64,000 nucleotides of DNA from NCBI GenBank assembly GCA_936440205.1, contig OW387150.1, positions 19,318,152 through 19,382,151 of the forward strand, in the 5' to 3' direction. The position numbers and the translations under genes were made by a program. The DNA comes from Lepidonotus clava. Taxonomy: Eukaryota > Annelida > Polychaeta > Phyllodocida > Polynoidae. This document shows positions 46,125 through 56,400 of this stretch, piece after piece. Numbering within the stretch: position 1 is the first letter of the stretch; the number at the start of each line of letters is the position of its first letter. The notes below the pieces were generated by a model, which did no database searches, was not told where the DNA came from, and was given only the letters and a program-made list of their open reading frames with translations.

Positions 46125-47255
46125 CCTTTGTAGAGCCTCTTACAATCATACTATGTAATGTCTTTAGATAGAATACGAGTTCTCAGCCCAACAATCAAAG
46201 GTAGTTTAGCGCACCACACCTAACGCCCACACAGACTTTCCTGTGTTGAATCAGCATTAATGAGGATGCAACATTCGACTAGCATTACACACCCATTTCC
46301 TAGAAGTATGAATACTACCTACTCAAGTCACTAGGACGTACTTCTGTATTAGCCTCATCAATATTGCTCGATGATATAAAAAAAGACTCATACCACTTAA
46401 ATAAACACTCATGGAGCACGTGTAAGGCCGAAAGTTAATCTGTTGGCGTTTTGAATCAGTCTGATGAGTAAGTGCCTGCGGCGGGTGATAGTATTAATGA
46501 TCATGATGCCAGGGGAACTTGCTGAGAAAAGGGGGTAGGCTACTTAATCCACGTTATCGTCTAAGAGGCTAGAGCTTCCCATCCGTTCAACTGTACTTAT
46601 TAAGATGTGCTAGATTGTTAGATTCCCGATTTCAGAGGCGATAACACCTTATCTTCTCTGGAGCTTAAGCATCAGGACGTGGCCTCCCAAAAGACAAAAG
46701 AATTTTTTTTATCATTTTGTTGTGTATCAATTCTCAATGATTGGAAATGCTCGTGAGTACGTGAACTGGATTGTGCACAAAAGAGTTCTTGCTTGGCATC
46801 TAATGATCCATATTGTATTATGAAACCAATGAAGCTATTTGAAAATTATAAGCTATGACAACTTGCTTCAATTTTTTTGATTTCCATGAGATTCACTGAA
46901 GGGGACAAGACGGACGGTACATTAATGACGATTATGTCATAGTCTTTATCATTGGTCATACATACCAAAAGCCTTTACTGAATCTCTAGACCGTCTTTTT
47001 CTATATCCTACTCTGCACATCTTGTTTTCACGACATGCATGTTGTCACCCGTTAAACTCAACCCAACAGCTGATCTGCGACAGTAGTCCTTACCCTTTTC
47101 TGGACACAGTACGCCCCCCTCCCCATAATATCCCAAACACTGCCAGTGGAAGCTGTGTACATGAATGATATGGGCTAATGCTGCTCTCAGCCGCTATTCA
47201 GCCGGGTCTATGGCCTGGGGCGGCTCCCAGGCCACGTGCAGGGCCTGCAGGCAGG
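46125..47255. other. No gene recognised
   Basis: Mixed DNA without open frames over 60 codons. A GC-richer patch lies at 47190-47255, next to the following MITE. Confidence 0.45.
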
Positions 47256-47260
47256 GCATA

Positions 47261-47479
47261 AGCCTTGTTCCCACCAACCGATTTTACTACCGATTTCAGA
47301 AATCGGCAGGAGAATATTGGTTAATTATGTAATGAACATGTTATGTACCATGCATTAGAAAAGTCTTTTGATTCTCTCTCAATTGGAATGTAAGATCATT
47401 ATAATCCTTTCCATTTACTAGTTAAAAGTAATAAATTACCGACAAATCGGTAGTAAAATCGGATGGTGGAAACAGGGCT
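47261..47479. mobile_element. 219-bp MITE with ~37-bp terminal inverted repeats
   Basis: The left end begins AGCCTTGTTCCCACCAACCG and the right end (reverse complement) begins AGCCCTGTTTCCACCATCCG. Both continue with an identical ATTTTACTACCGATTT, giving about 37 bp with few mismatches. The interior is AT-rich and non-coding. No clear target duplication was seen (ATA and AAG flanks). The well-kept arms suggest a fairly young insertion. Superfamily unassigned; hAT-like non-autonomous elements are one possibility. Confidence 0.8.
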
Positions 47480-47484
47480 AAGTG

Positions 47485-48355
47485 TACAGGAGAGCACCAA
47501 TTAGGGCCAACAGTAGCCGGGCTGGGGTATTGTCTGTTCTTGGCATCCCGGGCTGGGTCTGTTAACTCTGTTTTTCTATGTTAGATGAAAGAAGGGGTGC
47601 GTAAGGTGCATATTATGGCTCATGATAAACATCCAAAAGGAAACGGACGGAAAATACCCCATAACGAAAAAGGTTATACAGTCTGAAACCATCTAGAGTT
47701 GAAAAGTGTTAATGCAGAGACAAAGGTACCTTGGTATTATTCCAAAATGTTTTTGCTGGCCAAATTGTAAGTCTTTACACTGGATGGCGGTATTATTCAT
47801 GATGTATTAGAGTTGTCTGACCGTTATCTATATTACATATATTATATGATATGATATGATATTTATACATCTATACACTAAGTTCATCTCAATAGTAATC
47901 ATCCTTCACATAATTATTGTAGAGAAATACTGCAACTACTATCAATCAATACCAGTAAAAAAGAGCGGGGGTTTGCAGATGGCTCATCCCAAATCATTTT
48001 AGCTGTAAATAAACAGCTAAACATCTATGAAAATATCCAAACATACAATAGGGAATCATAAAACTTATCGTTATTGTAACAGCTATTCACGGATTTGATC
48101 TTACAAGGTGGATCTCAGCGGCAGCTCTGCCCTCCACCTCAAGCCCCTCACTGTTGACCTACCTTCCCCTGCCTACCCTTTTCCACACCCCTACTGCCCC
48201 TACCACCAGCTCGTTTGTCTTGGGCTTTATTCCAAAATCTCCTTAAAGACACCTCAGTACCTGAGCACACCTTCTGCTGGTCACCTGCAGCTTGACCCCT
48301 GAACTTCTCCACCTTATTACCTGCCCGCCGGGACCCAGCGCTGAGCAGCTCCCCG
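47485..48355. other. No gene recognised
   Basis: A plus-strand frame at 48108-48302 is P/L/H-rich (HLKPLTVDLPSPAYPFPHPY) in a locally GC-rich patch. It has no splice signals or similarity that I can support. A repeated GATAT patch lies at about 47847-47862. Confidence 0.35.
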
Positions 48356-48360
48356 GCGTC

Positions 48361-48377
48361 CCTGTAGGGGGCGCTGG
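48361..48377 (+). promoter_or_regulatory. CTCF-like site at the edge of a minisatellite
   Basis: CCTGTAGGGGGCGCTGG resembles the CTCF core (AGGGGGCGC), with a weak left half. It sits about 14 bp before the first 67-bp repeat unit. Single-site inference. Confidence 0.35.
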
Positions 48378-48390
48378 TCTACTCCCTTCG

Positions 48391-49205
48391 TCCAGTAGGG
48401 CCCACTTTTATCACAGAGTGTACAGATAAACAGAGGGTACACTCACACAGACCAGCATCTAGCAGGTCCTACTTACATCACAGAGTGTAAAGGTAAACAG
48501 AGGATACACTTGGACAATCCAACGTCCAGTAGGGCCCACTTATAGCACAGAGTGTAAAGATAAACAGAGGATAAACTCGGACAAACCAACGTCCAGGAGG
48601 TCCTACTTATAACACAGAGTGTAAAGGTAAACAGAGTATACACTCACACAAACCAACGTACAGTAGGGCTCACTTACAACACAGAGTGTACAGATAAACA
48701 GAGGATACACTCACACAGACCAGCATCCAGTAGGGCCCCCTTATATCACAAAGTGTAAAGATAAACAGAGGATACACTCACACAGACCAGCATCCAGCAG
48801 GTCCTACTTATAACACAGAGTGTAAAGATAAACAGAGGATACACTCACACAGACCAGCGTCCAGTAGGGCCCACTTATAATATAGAGTGTACAGATAAAC
48901 AGAGGGTACACTCACACAGATCAGCGTCCAGTAGGGCCCACTTATAATATAGAGTGTACAGATAAACAGAGGGTACACTCACACAGATCAGCGTCCAGTA
49001 GGGCCCACTTATAATATAGAGTGTACAGATAAACAGAGGGTACCCTTTGACAAACCATGGCCAACCTCCAGCAAGTCCCACTTATAAATACCACAGAGTA
49101 TATAAATGAAGAAAGGGCACACTCAGACAAACCACCATCCAGCAGGTCCCATCTATACCATAGAGTATGTAGACAAACAGAGATTACACTAAGAGAAACT
49201 ACGTC
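48391..49205 (+). repeat. Minisatellite, 67-bp unit, about 12 copies
   Basis: Units headed TCCAGTAGGGCCCACTTAT or TCCAGCAGGTCCTACTTAT start at 48391, 48458, 48525, 48592, 48659, 48726, 48793, 48860, 48927 and 48994, exactly 67 bp apart. Two diverged units start at about 49067 and 49138. The left half tends to alternate the two variants. Units 8-10 are nearly identical, pointing to recent local duplication. Because 67 is not a multiple of three, each unit shifts frame, and the minus-strand open frames here (48875-49223, rich in LYTLYYKWALLD) are repeat artefacts. Confidence 0.95.
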
Positions 49206-49209
49206 GGCC

Positions 49210-52195
49210 ATTGTTAAATGCATGTGGCACTATTATTAAAACAAATTCAAAATTTACCAGGCTTTTATTGTTCTACTAACTCAGCTGCTCTTCAACATTG
49301 CCCTGGAGTAGCTTACCACCATCTATTGGTAAGAAAAAAGACAGTATCCTTGGAGTTTCCAGAAAATATTTAGGAATGAATATGGGATTGTTTGAAAAGG
49401 GGATAGAACCTTACACATCCGAAGCATGTATTAAATCTTAGACCAATTCAGGATCGAATAAGATGCAAAAAGTCCAAAAATATAAATGCGTTAAGAACGG
49501 TCATTTCAGCCATGGTCCATTCGGAAAGCACTGATGCCCTCCCTCTCTATTTAGACTATACTCTGTGCTTACCGCGCCCCAGATCACACAACTTAAGCCC
49601 GATTACCATCTCCGGGGGCCAGGTTCTACCACTCCATCACTGCCGCTTTATACCAGCCTGGAAACAGCCCCCAATACCTGTCTGAACCACGTAGAGACCC
49701 CTGGAGGCAGTTAGGGAAACCAAGGTGGGGGGGGGGGACAAGTGATCAAATAGAAACTACGAAATGCGATATTCAGTAGACGATTGTCTTGTCAGAGGAT
49801 GATGTAGTTATTTGTTTAAAACTTATAATATATAATTATTATGTTGCAAGCTGGCTGGTGCTTGGTTAGTAGTTTTGAATATACTTGGTCTGCTGTTCGT
49901 AATATTATGCGGGGATGAGGCATTGGTCTCCCACACCAAAATCGTTCGGCTAAAATTAGGCACCAGGCTATAAGTTTCTCTGATCAAAGATAAGATAAAT
50001 AATTATCTAAGATTAACACTGCCGCTGTCTTGTAATAGCCAAAAAATATTTACATAGTAGCCCAGGGTGTCCCGCAATCCTGTCGCTAAACCAGTCATTC
50101 CCGCTGTTTTATGCAGCATCTATTTTGCGTTCTCACGATATTATTCATGCACATGCATACTTTTGCCCAAAATCAAATAGCAATTTGGGATCTGTAGCCT
50201 GTGAAATACAAGCAGACAGTAGAATGTACGATTTCTGTTTAGCCGTTGCATAAAGATATTGTTGGATATGTATAGGGTAGGGATAAGAGGAGGAGGTGCA
50301 GGAAGAGTTATGTTGCTCCAGGGGAAGATCAATCAGTGACGTCACGTTGTATCAAATTACGCCTTCTTGGATGACATATTGTAAGGTCGTTAGAAACTTG
50401 AGGTCGACCCCCTCTCAGGGGTGGGTCTACAAGAGGCTATAATATTATGTTGAAATCTAAAACACAGGGTTGGATCCAAATGAGGATGTGGCAGGTCCAG
50501 TCCCATATCCCTCCTTACCACGCTTCTGAATAGGAACCTAACTACACAAAAGGAAATAATATTATGTAATACATTATAGTGTGAACGAATACACATCATT
50601 TTACCACAGCCTAGGGCCTCTATGTAGACTCCCCATTCCCTCTGTATTAAAGCGCATAATCGGTGTGGAATTTGTGATGCTTGTGTGGTTTCTGAATTAA
50701 CCTTTGATTCTAGATACATCGTCTCAATCCTTTTTTAATACACAGCCCATGTTATGCAATTTTTGGGAGAAAAAGAAAAAGAAAGAGATAAGATGGACTC
50801 TGTTATTTTGATTCCTCTGAGAACGACCAATAAATTCCTTCTTCACATGTCATTAAAATGAGTTACGAGCCAAAGACTCTTTTTGGCATACTGGGTTTAA
50901 AAACTGGATCTAGAATAACACCTAAGTAACACCTTTAAACCAGATGATTGATAGTCAGAAACTTCCACAAACCTTCCCAAGAGCTAAGGTTATAACACGT
51001 AGGATCCCCGTACACAAGGTTGCAAACATCACTTTAGTAGCTAATAGAGGTAGAACCATAAACAGTTCGGAAAGTAAAAAGAGTCAAGTCCTGCCCCCCA
51101 AAAAAGTGTTAAGCTCAAATAGGAAAGTCCTGTTCACCTGACCATCTGGCAGGCGGTAAAGAACATGAGTGATGAAAGCACGACCTGCAAGGAACCACTC
51201 TACAGCAGTGAGAAAATAAGAAGAAAAAGAAATTCTATAAAAGGTACGTGGTGATGCATTGAACACCTTTGGCTGCTACCATCGATGCACTTGGCCATCA
51301 ATAACAGTGTATGCGCATTGAGCACGGTCTTCCTCTGGTGGAGTTTCTTGATGATTGGTCGGGGATGTCAGCTTTTTATTTAATACCTCATCCCCTACCA
51401 TCATCCTCTTACAGCATCTCTCGTAGTGAATGTGGGAGGGGGGGGGGCACTCTATTGGAAATCGAACTACAGTTGAGTATCCGAGAAATTAGACTTATTG
51501 CTGTTTGAATAGGAATCTGGGATACCTACCCTTAACGGCGACGAGTTATAGAAAAATAGTCTGAATAAAAAAGATGTAATAGGACCATGCTAAGATTTAA
51601 CGAATTAACAGAATATCTCAAAGAACTACAAGGGGCACTTTACCTCCAAATTCCCTCAAATATTATTTTAACCCCAACACATTTACTTGTATATTATGTT
51701 GTACCCCCCTCAAATCTTGGGGCCTATCCAAATAATCATGCACAACTCAAATGGAATTGCCATTTCATGAGTGCCAACCCACGTGTTATGTCATTCCTAT
51801 CCTTTTATAAGTTTACCCCGTTGTCAGTTATCGGTAGGATCAAACTTGGTTGGGGGGGGGGTGCACACTTCCATTTTCAACGTGTAACTCAAGTAATCTG
51901 AAAAACCTGAGGGCAACCCCAACCCCTTTTTTTCTGTCTGACCTGGGTGAACATGTGTAGCGTTCGACCTGGGGGCTTCCCTCCCACCTTCAGCTCCCCC
52001 CCCCTCCCCAACACACCACACCCAAATTGAAAGAGGGAATTAGCCCCCGTGACAGGTACTGACTCTGGCCGGTAGGGGGCATTGTGCACGTCAGTAATAC
52101 ATCACCCGGATGTTACCATCTCCACCTCAGCTCGCTGACGGCCCCAGCCTAACCTCGCTTTCATTTTACCAGTCTTGCGCCCTGCAACCACCCAT
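49210..52195. other. No gene recognised
   Basis: It holds G runs at 49727-49737, 51438-51447 and 51852-51861, a perfect CRE TGACGTCA at 50337-50344 and a CTCF-like CCGGTAGGGGGCATT at 52069-52083. The open frames (50390-50719 minus, 51587-51901 plus) show no recognisable domain. Confidence 0.45.
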
Positions 52196-52200
52196 CCCTT

Positions 52201-52513
52201 CCCAGCCAGAGGTGTTACGTAATAATAATGTTGCAGCAACGTTATGTATTGGTGCTTGGTAGGTTCTTTTGATGACTCCCAATTATGTCGCGACCTTCTG
52301 CTGCGACATTGCACTGCAACGTTATTATAACATTCTGGTTATGTTTTGGTTTTATCCTAACCTTTCCAAAAATTAAAGTTGTAATAACGTTCTAATTTGG
52401 TGAGCTTTCAACCTCACCGTCAATAACGTAATTGTTACATGCCATCTTAGTAAATAACAACCGACTGAAAAGTATGGTTGCAAAACATTTCTGTTACGTC
52501 GCAAGCTGGTTGG
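52201..52513 (+). mobile_element. MITE with CCCAGCCA ends, copy 2 (313 bp)
   Basis: It begins CCCAGCCAGAGG and ends, reverse-complemented, CCAACCAGCTTGCGACGTAA. It shares with 44064-44474, in order, the blocks GTTATTATAACATTCTGG, AACGTTCTAATTTGGTGA-type, CAATAACGTAATTGTTACAT, CATCTTAGTAA and AAGTATGGTTGCA. It lacks the AAGT expansion of copy 1 and is about 100 bp shorter. Non-coding. Confidence 0.75.
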
Positions 52514-53256
52514 ATTATCTGCTTATTTATTTACGTAAAGACCATACCCCCACTAGCTAATTTTTCAAACATACTGTTTTACCTACGATGGGCAGTTTGA
52601 TAAGTAATAGTTTAATCTAAAAAAAGTACTTGGATTATATTTTCTCATTGTCTAATTTTCAACAATGATTTGCCCATTTGCAGTTAATTGTTTGCTATGT
52701 TGGCCCTTATTAACTGTTTTCTCTCCAAATTATCATGCCATGATCTTGGACTTTTACATTGATATGCAATCGGGACTATTCACAGTTGGATGTAAGTGAA
52801 ATTTCTCTATTGGGTAGCATACTTGAATGATTATATTACTTGATAGCAATTTCTATCTTGACAGTGATTTCAAGGCAAAATAACCCGCAGTGGCACTCTT
52901 TATCATTATTCCCACATTTCTAAGACACTTAAAATAGTCAAATTGTGCCAGTCAGATTCTTGCACTCTGAGGATTCTTTTGCACAAGAGCACCTTTCCTT
53001 GATATTCAAGATTTTCCTTCTACTAGAAGCTTATACTGGCGATGAATGGCTTACTATGACGATGCTTAGAATCGCCTGCTTGAATTCAGCCTCAAGAATG
53101 AGAGTTTCCTCACCACTTGGAAAAAGGGCTCTCATAGATATTCCTTTTATGGCCCTTTGCCTGGCCCTCGCCAGCCGTTTTTACAGCTAAGGGAAAGACG
53201 AAAATAGAATGGACAGGAACACAGGGAGGCCAGCCCAATTTGTTAGGGAACGTCTG

Positions 53257-53375
53257 ATTGGTTTATAACCTCTGCCACGATGACGTCATTAATTAGGGAG
53301 AAGGGAGAGGTTCTAAAAACTCTAGATCTTTGGAACGGTATAAAGGTGTTCAGGCTCTGTGCCTAAAGCCCATAT
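53257..53375 (+). promoter_or_regulatory. Candidate core promoter: inverted CCAAT, CRE and TATA box
   Basis: ATTGG (inverted CCAAT, 53257-53261) is followed by a perfect CRE TGACGTCA (53281-53288) and TATAAAGG (53339-53346). About 33 bp downstream lies an initiator-like CCCATATT (about 53370). The order and spacing (CRE about 85 bp and TATA about 30 bp upstream of a start near 53372) are what a regulated pol II promoter shows, reading plus. The first ATG in good context is AAGATGG (53456-53462), opening only a 16-codon frame. The transcript, if any, is therefore unknown (spliced leader exon or non-coding RNA). Confidence 0.5.
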
Positions 53376-54174
53376 TCCATTGTGCAGCTTTTGACTTGTG
53401 GTGGGTACATTTCTTAAGGATATCGACATAAACCTAAATAATATCTAGCAAAGCAAGATGGAATATAGACACATGCTTCCATTAGAACTTGCATTAAATT
53501 GCAATTGATTTACTTTTGGTTTACTATGGAAGCTTGTGTTGATTGATAACTAAATGTTGGTATCTGAAACGCAAGCATCATACGTTAACAAAATAAGACA
53601 ATGCAAATGGTAGCTAACACGAGGTGGAATATAGCGTCAAGGCACTGTCCCTATTGTTCGCTTTTTCTAAGTCTTTATCTGAATTAGTTAATTGAGCAGG
53701 GCTGGAATCATTTGCAAATTAACATAAATATGCGCTTTCCTGGAACAAATATTCATCTAGGTCATATTTCTGGTTCATGAATGAGTTTATACTTTGCAGT
53801 TATGTTTCTCAAATTTGTAATAACACATTTTATTTGTTTGTCCATAAACAGTTGTAACAGTGTTATAAATATATAGTTATGAACAATGTTTGGTCTCTAT
53901 CAATAACATCAAAGAGATTAGGTACCTTTCAACATGACCCCCACTTAAAAGTGCTTGAGAAAAACATTTGAAGCGATATTGTATTAGAGAAAACTTTGTG
54001 CTGTTGAAGTGTTTCAAATATCAAGAGTATCACTTCAAACAAATGGTCACCAAGTAAGCTGATCAGGGATTGATCCATCAAGATCTGAGGGATTTCAGTT
54101 AGGAAATTCCTTGGATATCTGAAGTAATTGGCCATGTGATTGTAAATAGCCTTCTACCTGTGTAATATTTGTAC

Positions 54175-54362
54175 CTGTCAGGACCTTTTGTTGTTCTTGG
54201 GACAAGAGGAAAGCCAACTTCTCTGAAAAACATTTATGTCTTGATAGAAGATTGGTAATGAGATTTCTCTTAACTGGGTCAAGCCTGACTGATAAATGGT
54301 CATTTTTTCCCATTAGTGGCACACCTACTCCTGGCCTACCACCGGCCACTTCCCTCTTGCAC
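54175..54362 (-). CDS. Candidate internal exon, unknown protein
   Basis: On the minus strand an acceptor-like GGTCTGCAG (54363-54371) precedes a 188-bp segment open in one frame. It reads roughly CKREVAGGRPGVGVPLMGKN then HLSVRLDPVKRNLITNLLSR and HKCFSEKLAFLLSQEQQKVL, and ends at a donor-like GACAG|GTACAA (54175/54174). The even, charged, helical composition looks coding. The frame stays open a little past the donor, and another minus frame (53929-54135: PQILMDQSLISLLGDHLFEV) lies just beyond and may be a neighbouring exon. I cannot place it in a family. The pyrimidine tract before the acceptor is weak. Confidence 0.3.
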
Positions 54363-54374
54363 CTGCAGACCAAA

Positions 54375-55200
54375 TCAAGGTGTATATTCTGGAAAATTCA
54401 GAGACTAACCCATTTCCTCCACGACCTTGAAAACGATCAACTCTTTTAATCTATTGTTAATGAATCTGTCTCAAACTTTTGAAAGATGAAACCTCCTTTG
54501 TTTAACTTTTTAATCTGCATACATAAAGATTTTATGTTAAATCAAGAAGGTCGTATATTTCTGCTTAAATTTAAGTCAACCCTTGTATGATTGATTTGAT
54601 TTATTGATTTGATATTTATAGCTATATATATTTTCTTTGAAGATTACATCTGCAACGATGTTAACTTATGGGCAGAAATTATCCAAAGTTATGGGTAATT
54701 TTAGGAGGGGAAAACTTGCAATTGCTTCAATACTTCGAGACATACACTGCTTCGTTTCTGTAACAATCGACTGTTCCACTCATAATCTGTATGGTAGTTC
54801 TAATGTTTTAGTCTTCGGGTGCATAAGAGTGAAGGCAAGTATATTAGGAAATCCATAGAAGACACATTTTTAAAAATGTTTTAAATAAATTTAGTTCACC
54901 AAGTCTCACATGACAAAGAAAATGTTCCGAGTAACAATTTTAATGTTTAACCTATTAATAACACATTTGACATTGATTAATTTTAGAATAAATCATTGAT
55001 ATGATTATGTAGCATTATCGATTTATATTCTTCCACGATTGCAACATCTTCTGCACATTTATCATAACATGTGACGTCATCTAGTTTGAACCATTATAGT
55101 TTTCTTTCTTGGTGCACTTTCTCTCATTATTTTTCAGTTAATTGATTCCAATTAATTTCACACAGGATTTTGTCAAGTGGAAGATGGTGATAGTAAAAAG
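54375..55200. other. No gene recognised; one perfect CRE
   Basis: AT-rich DNA. TGACGTCA is at 55072-55079, 130-140 bp upstream of the RFX X-box at 55211. The plus frame at 54637-54858 has no recognisable motif. Confidence 0.4.
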
Positions 55201-55210
55201 TAATGACGCT

Positions 55211-55224
55211 GTTGCCATGACAAC
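55211..55224. promoter_or_regulatory. RFX X-box (GTTGCCATGACAAC)
   Basis: GTTGCCATGACAAC is an essentially perfect imperfect-palindrome X-box, the site of RFX factors. In animals RFX factors control ciliary genes and other targets. It lies 132 bp from a perfect CRE. No attached exon is visible, so its target is unknown. Confidence 0.5.
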
Positions 55225-55772
55225 AAATCGATGGGGCTTGGGTGACAAGACAATAGCCAGGGTTTGAAGCTGAAACACCGAGGAAACATGTCATATATTA
55301 GGGAAGACGCGGCCTTGTCTGCCGAGGGAGAGAATGATTATATGATTAGTACACAGTGGAAGAACGAATGGACTACTTGCAGGAAGAGAACACTTGTGAA
55401 TGGGGCTTTAAATGCTGAGTTACCCTCAATCTAATAGCATTATTCTTGCAATTGCCAACCAATAATGAAACATAAATAAATCTGAATATCCAGCAATGTT
55501 TCTACAACTCAAGAATGCAAAGTTTTGATGAGCAGATTGATAAAGTGTTGTTTTTTTGGTCTGTTCTTTCTTTTCATTCATGTGCAGTTCATTATGCTAG
55601 ACTATCATTTCTGAACAACAACTACAGAGACTATTAAATTTGATGGTAAATGTCCTTTAGTGGCTATATAACTAGAGACGATGCCCCATGCAATAATGTA
55701 ATGCAGTTTCTCTATTTGCAAATAGCTCATTCTTGTCAGTGATTCAGGAGAGTAGAAGTATATATAGAAGAG

Positions 55773-55832
55773 ATGGCACGTCAAGATGGCACGTCAAGAT
55801 GGCACGTCAAGATGGCACGTCAAGATGGCGGA
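55773..55832 (+). repeat. 13-bp tandem repeat carrying TGACGTG half-sites
   Basis: ATGGCACGTCAAG is repeated four times exactly (55773, 55786, 55799, 55812), then ATGGCGGAG follows. On the minus strand each unit contains TGACGTGCCAT, a bZIP (ATF/CRE-like) half-site. On the plus strand each junction makes AAGATGGC, a YY1-like string, and the last gives AAGATGGCGG. A TATATATAG lies just upstream (55759-55767). The first ATG opens a 72-codon frame whose start is repeat (MARQDGTSRWHVKMARQDGG). Its remainder is unrecognised. Confidence 0.85.
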
Positions 55833-55866
55833 GCCACAGCGGGCTGTGGGAGGTCAGACAACACCG

Positions 55867-56225
55867 TTGGCCGGTCACATAAAGATTTTACTAGAGCAGA
55901 GTGGGCTAAAACTGAACTTTTGAATACAGAAAGACGCCCTTTTGAAGCCAAAGCTCACCTGTTTGTTACACTGAAATATTGGGCAAGTTGAGGCAGTGTT
56001 TTGCCCTTTTATATATCGGAAAAAGCTGGATTTAAGAATATTTTCAAATTCAAATGTATAGACCTATGTTATATGTATTTGTTAGAAGTCAAGGTAATTC
56101 ATGGCCAAGAATGTACGCTAATTCTTAGAATCGTAGTTAGATTTCTTTAAAGTCTATCTTTAGCTGCACCTAATCTTCTAGATCAAAATTTGCCTTGTTA
56201 TATACTTCTTTATGTGACCGGCCAA
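55867..56225. repeat. 19-bp perfect inverted repeats ~320 bp apart
   Basis: TTGGCCGGTCACATAAAGA occurs at 55867-55885 and its exact reverse complement at 56207-56225. The match does not extend far either way. The DNA between is unremarkable. This could be the ends of a small foldback element or an inverted duplication of a short functional motif. Both copies fall inside short open frames reading GRSHK on opposite strands. Confidence 0.65.
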
Positions 56226-56264
56226 GCAGGGACAATGTGAGTGTCATTCGCATGGGCAGGTTGG

Positions 56265-56400
56265 TTATTACGTCATCAGAGTATGCACCAACTATGACGT
56301 AGGTAAGCCAAAACCCATGACGTAAGCAAAACGTGGGTACCTTGGCTGGTCTCATTGAAGGCCGTGGACGTCGTCTGGTCAGCAGAGGAGGTGGTGGCTG
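56265..56400 (-). promoter_or_regulatory. Cluster of ACGTCA half-CREs beside a possible exon
   Basis: ACGTCAT/ATGACGT cores lie at about 56271, 56295 and 56319. On the minus strand an acceptor-like TGTATCATTTCAG near 56400 is followed by an open segment, PPPPLLTRRRPRPSMRPAK, to a donor-like CCAAG|GTACCC near 56336. The segment is short and basic or proline-rich and I do not recognise it. Confidence 0.25.

Noticed and set aside
48875-49223. Minus-strand frames with repeated LYTLYYKWALLD-type peptides
   Set aside because: Direct translation of the 67-bp minisatellite in successive frames.
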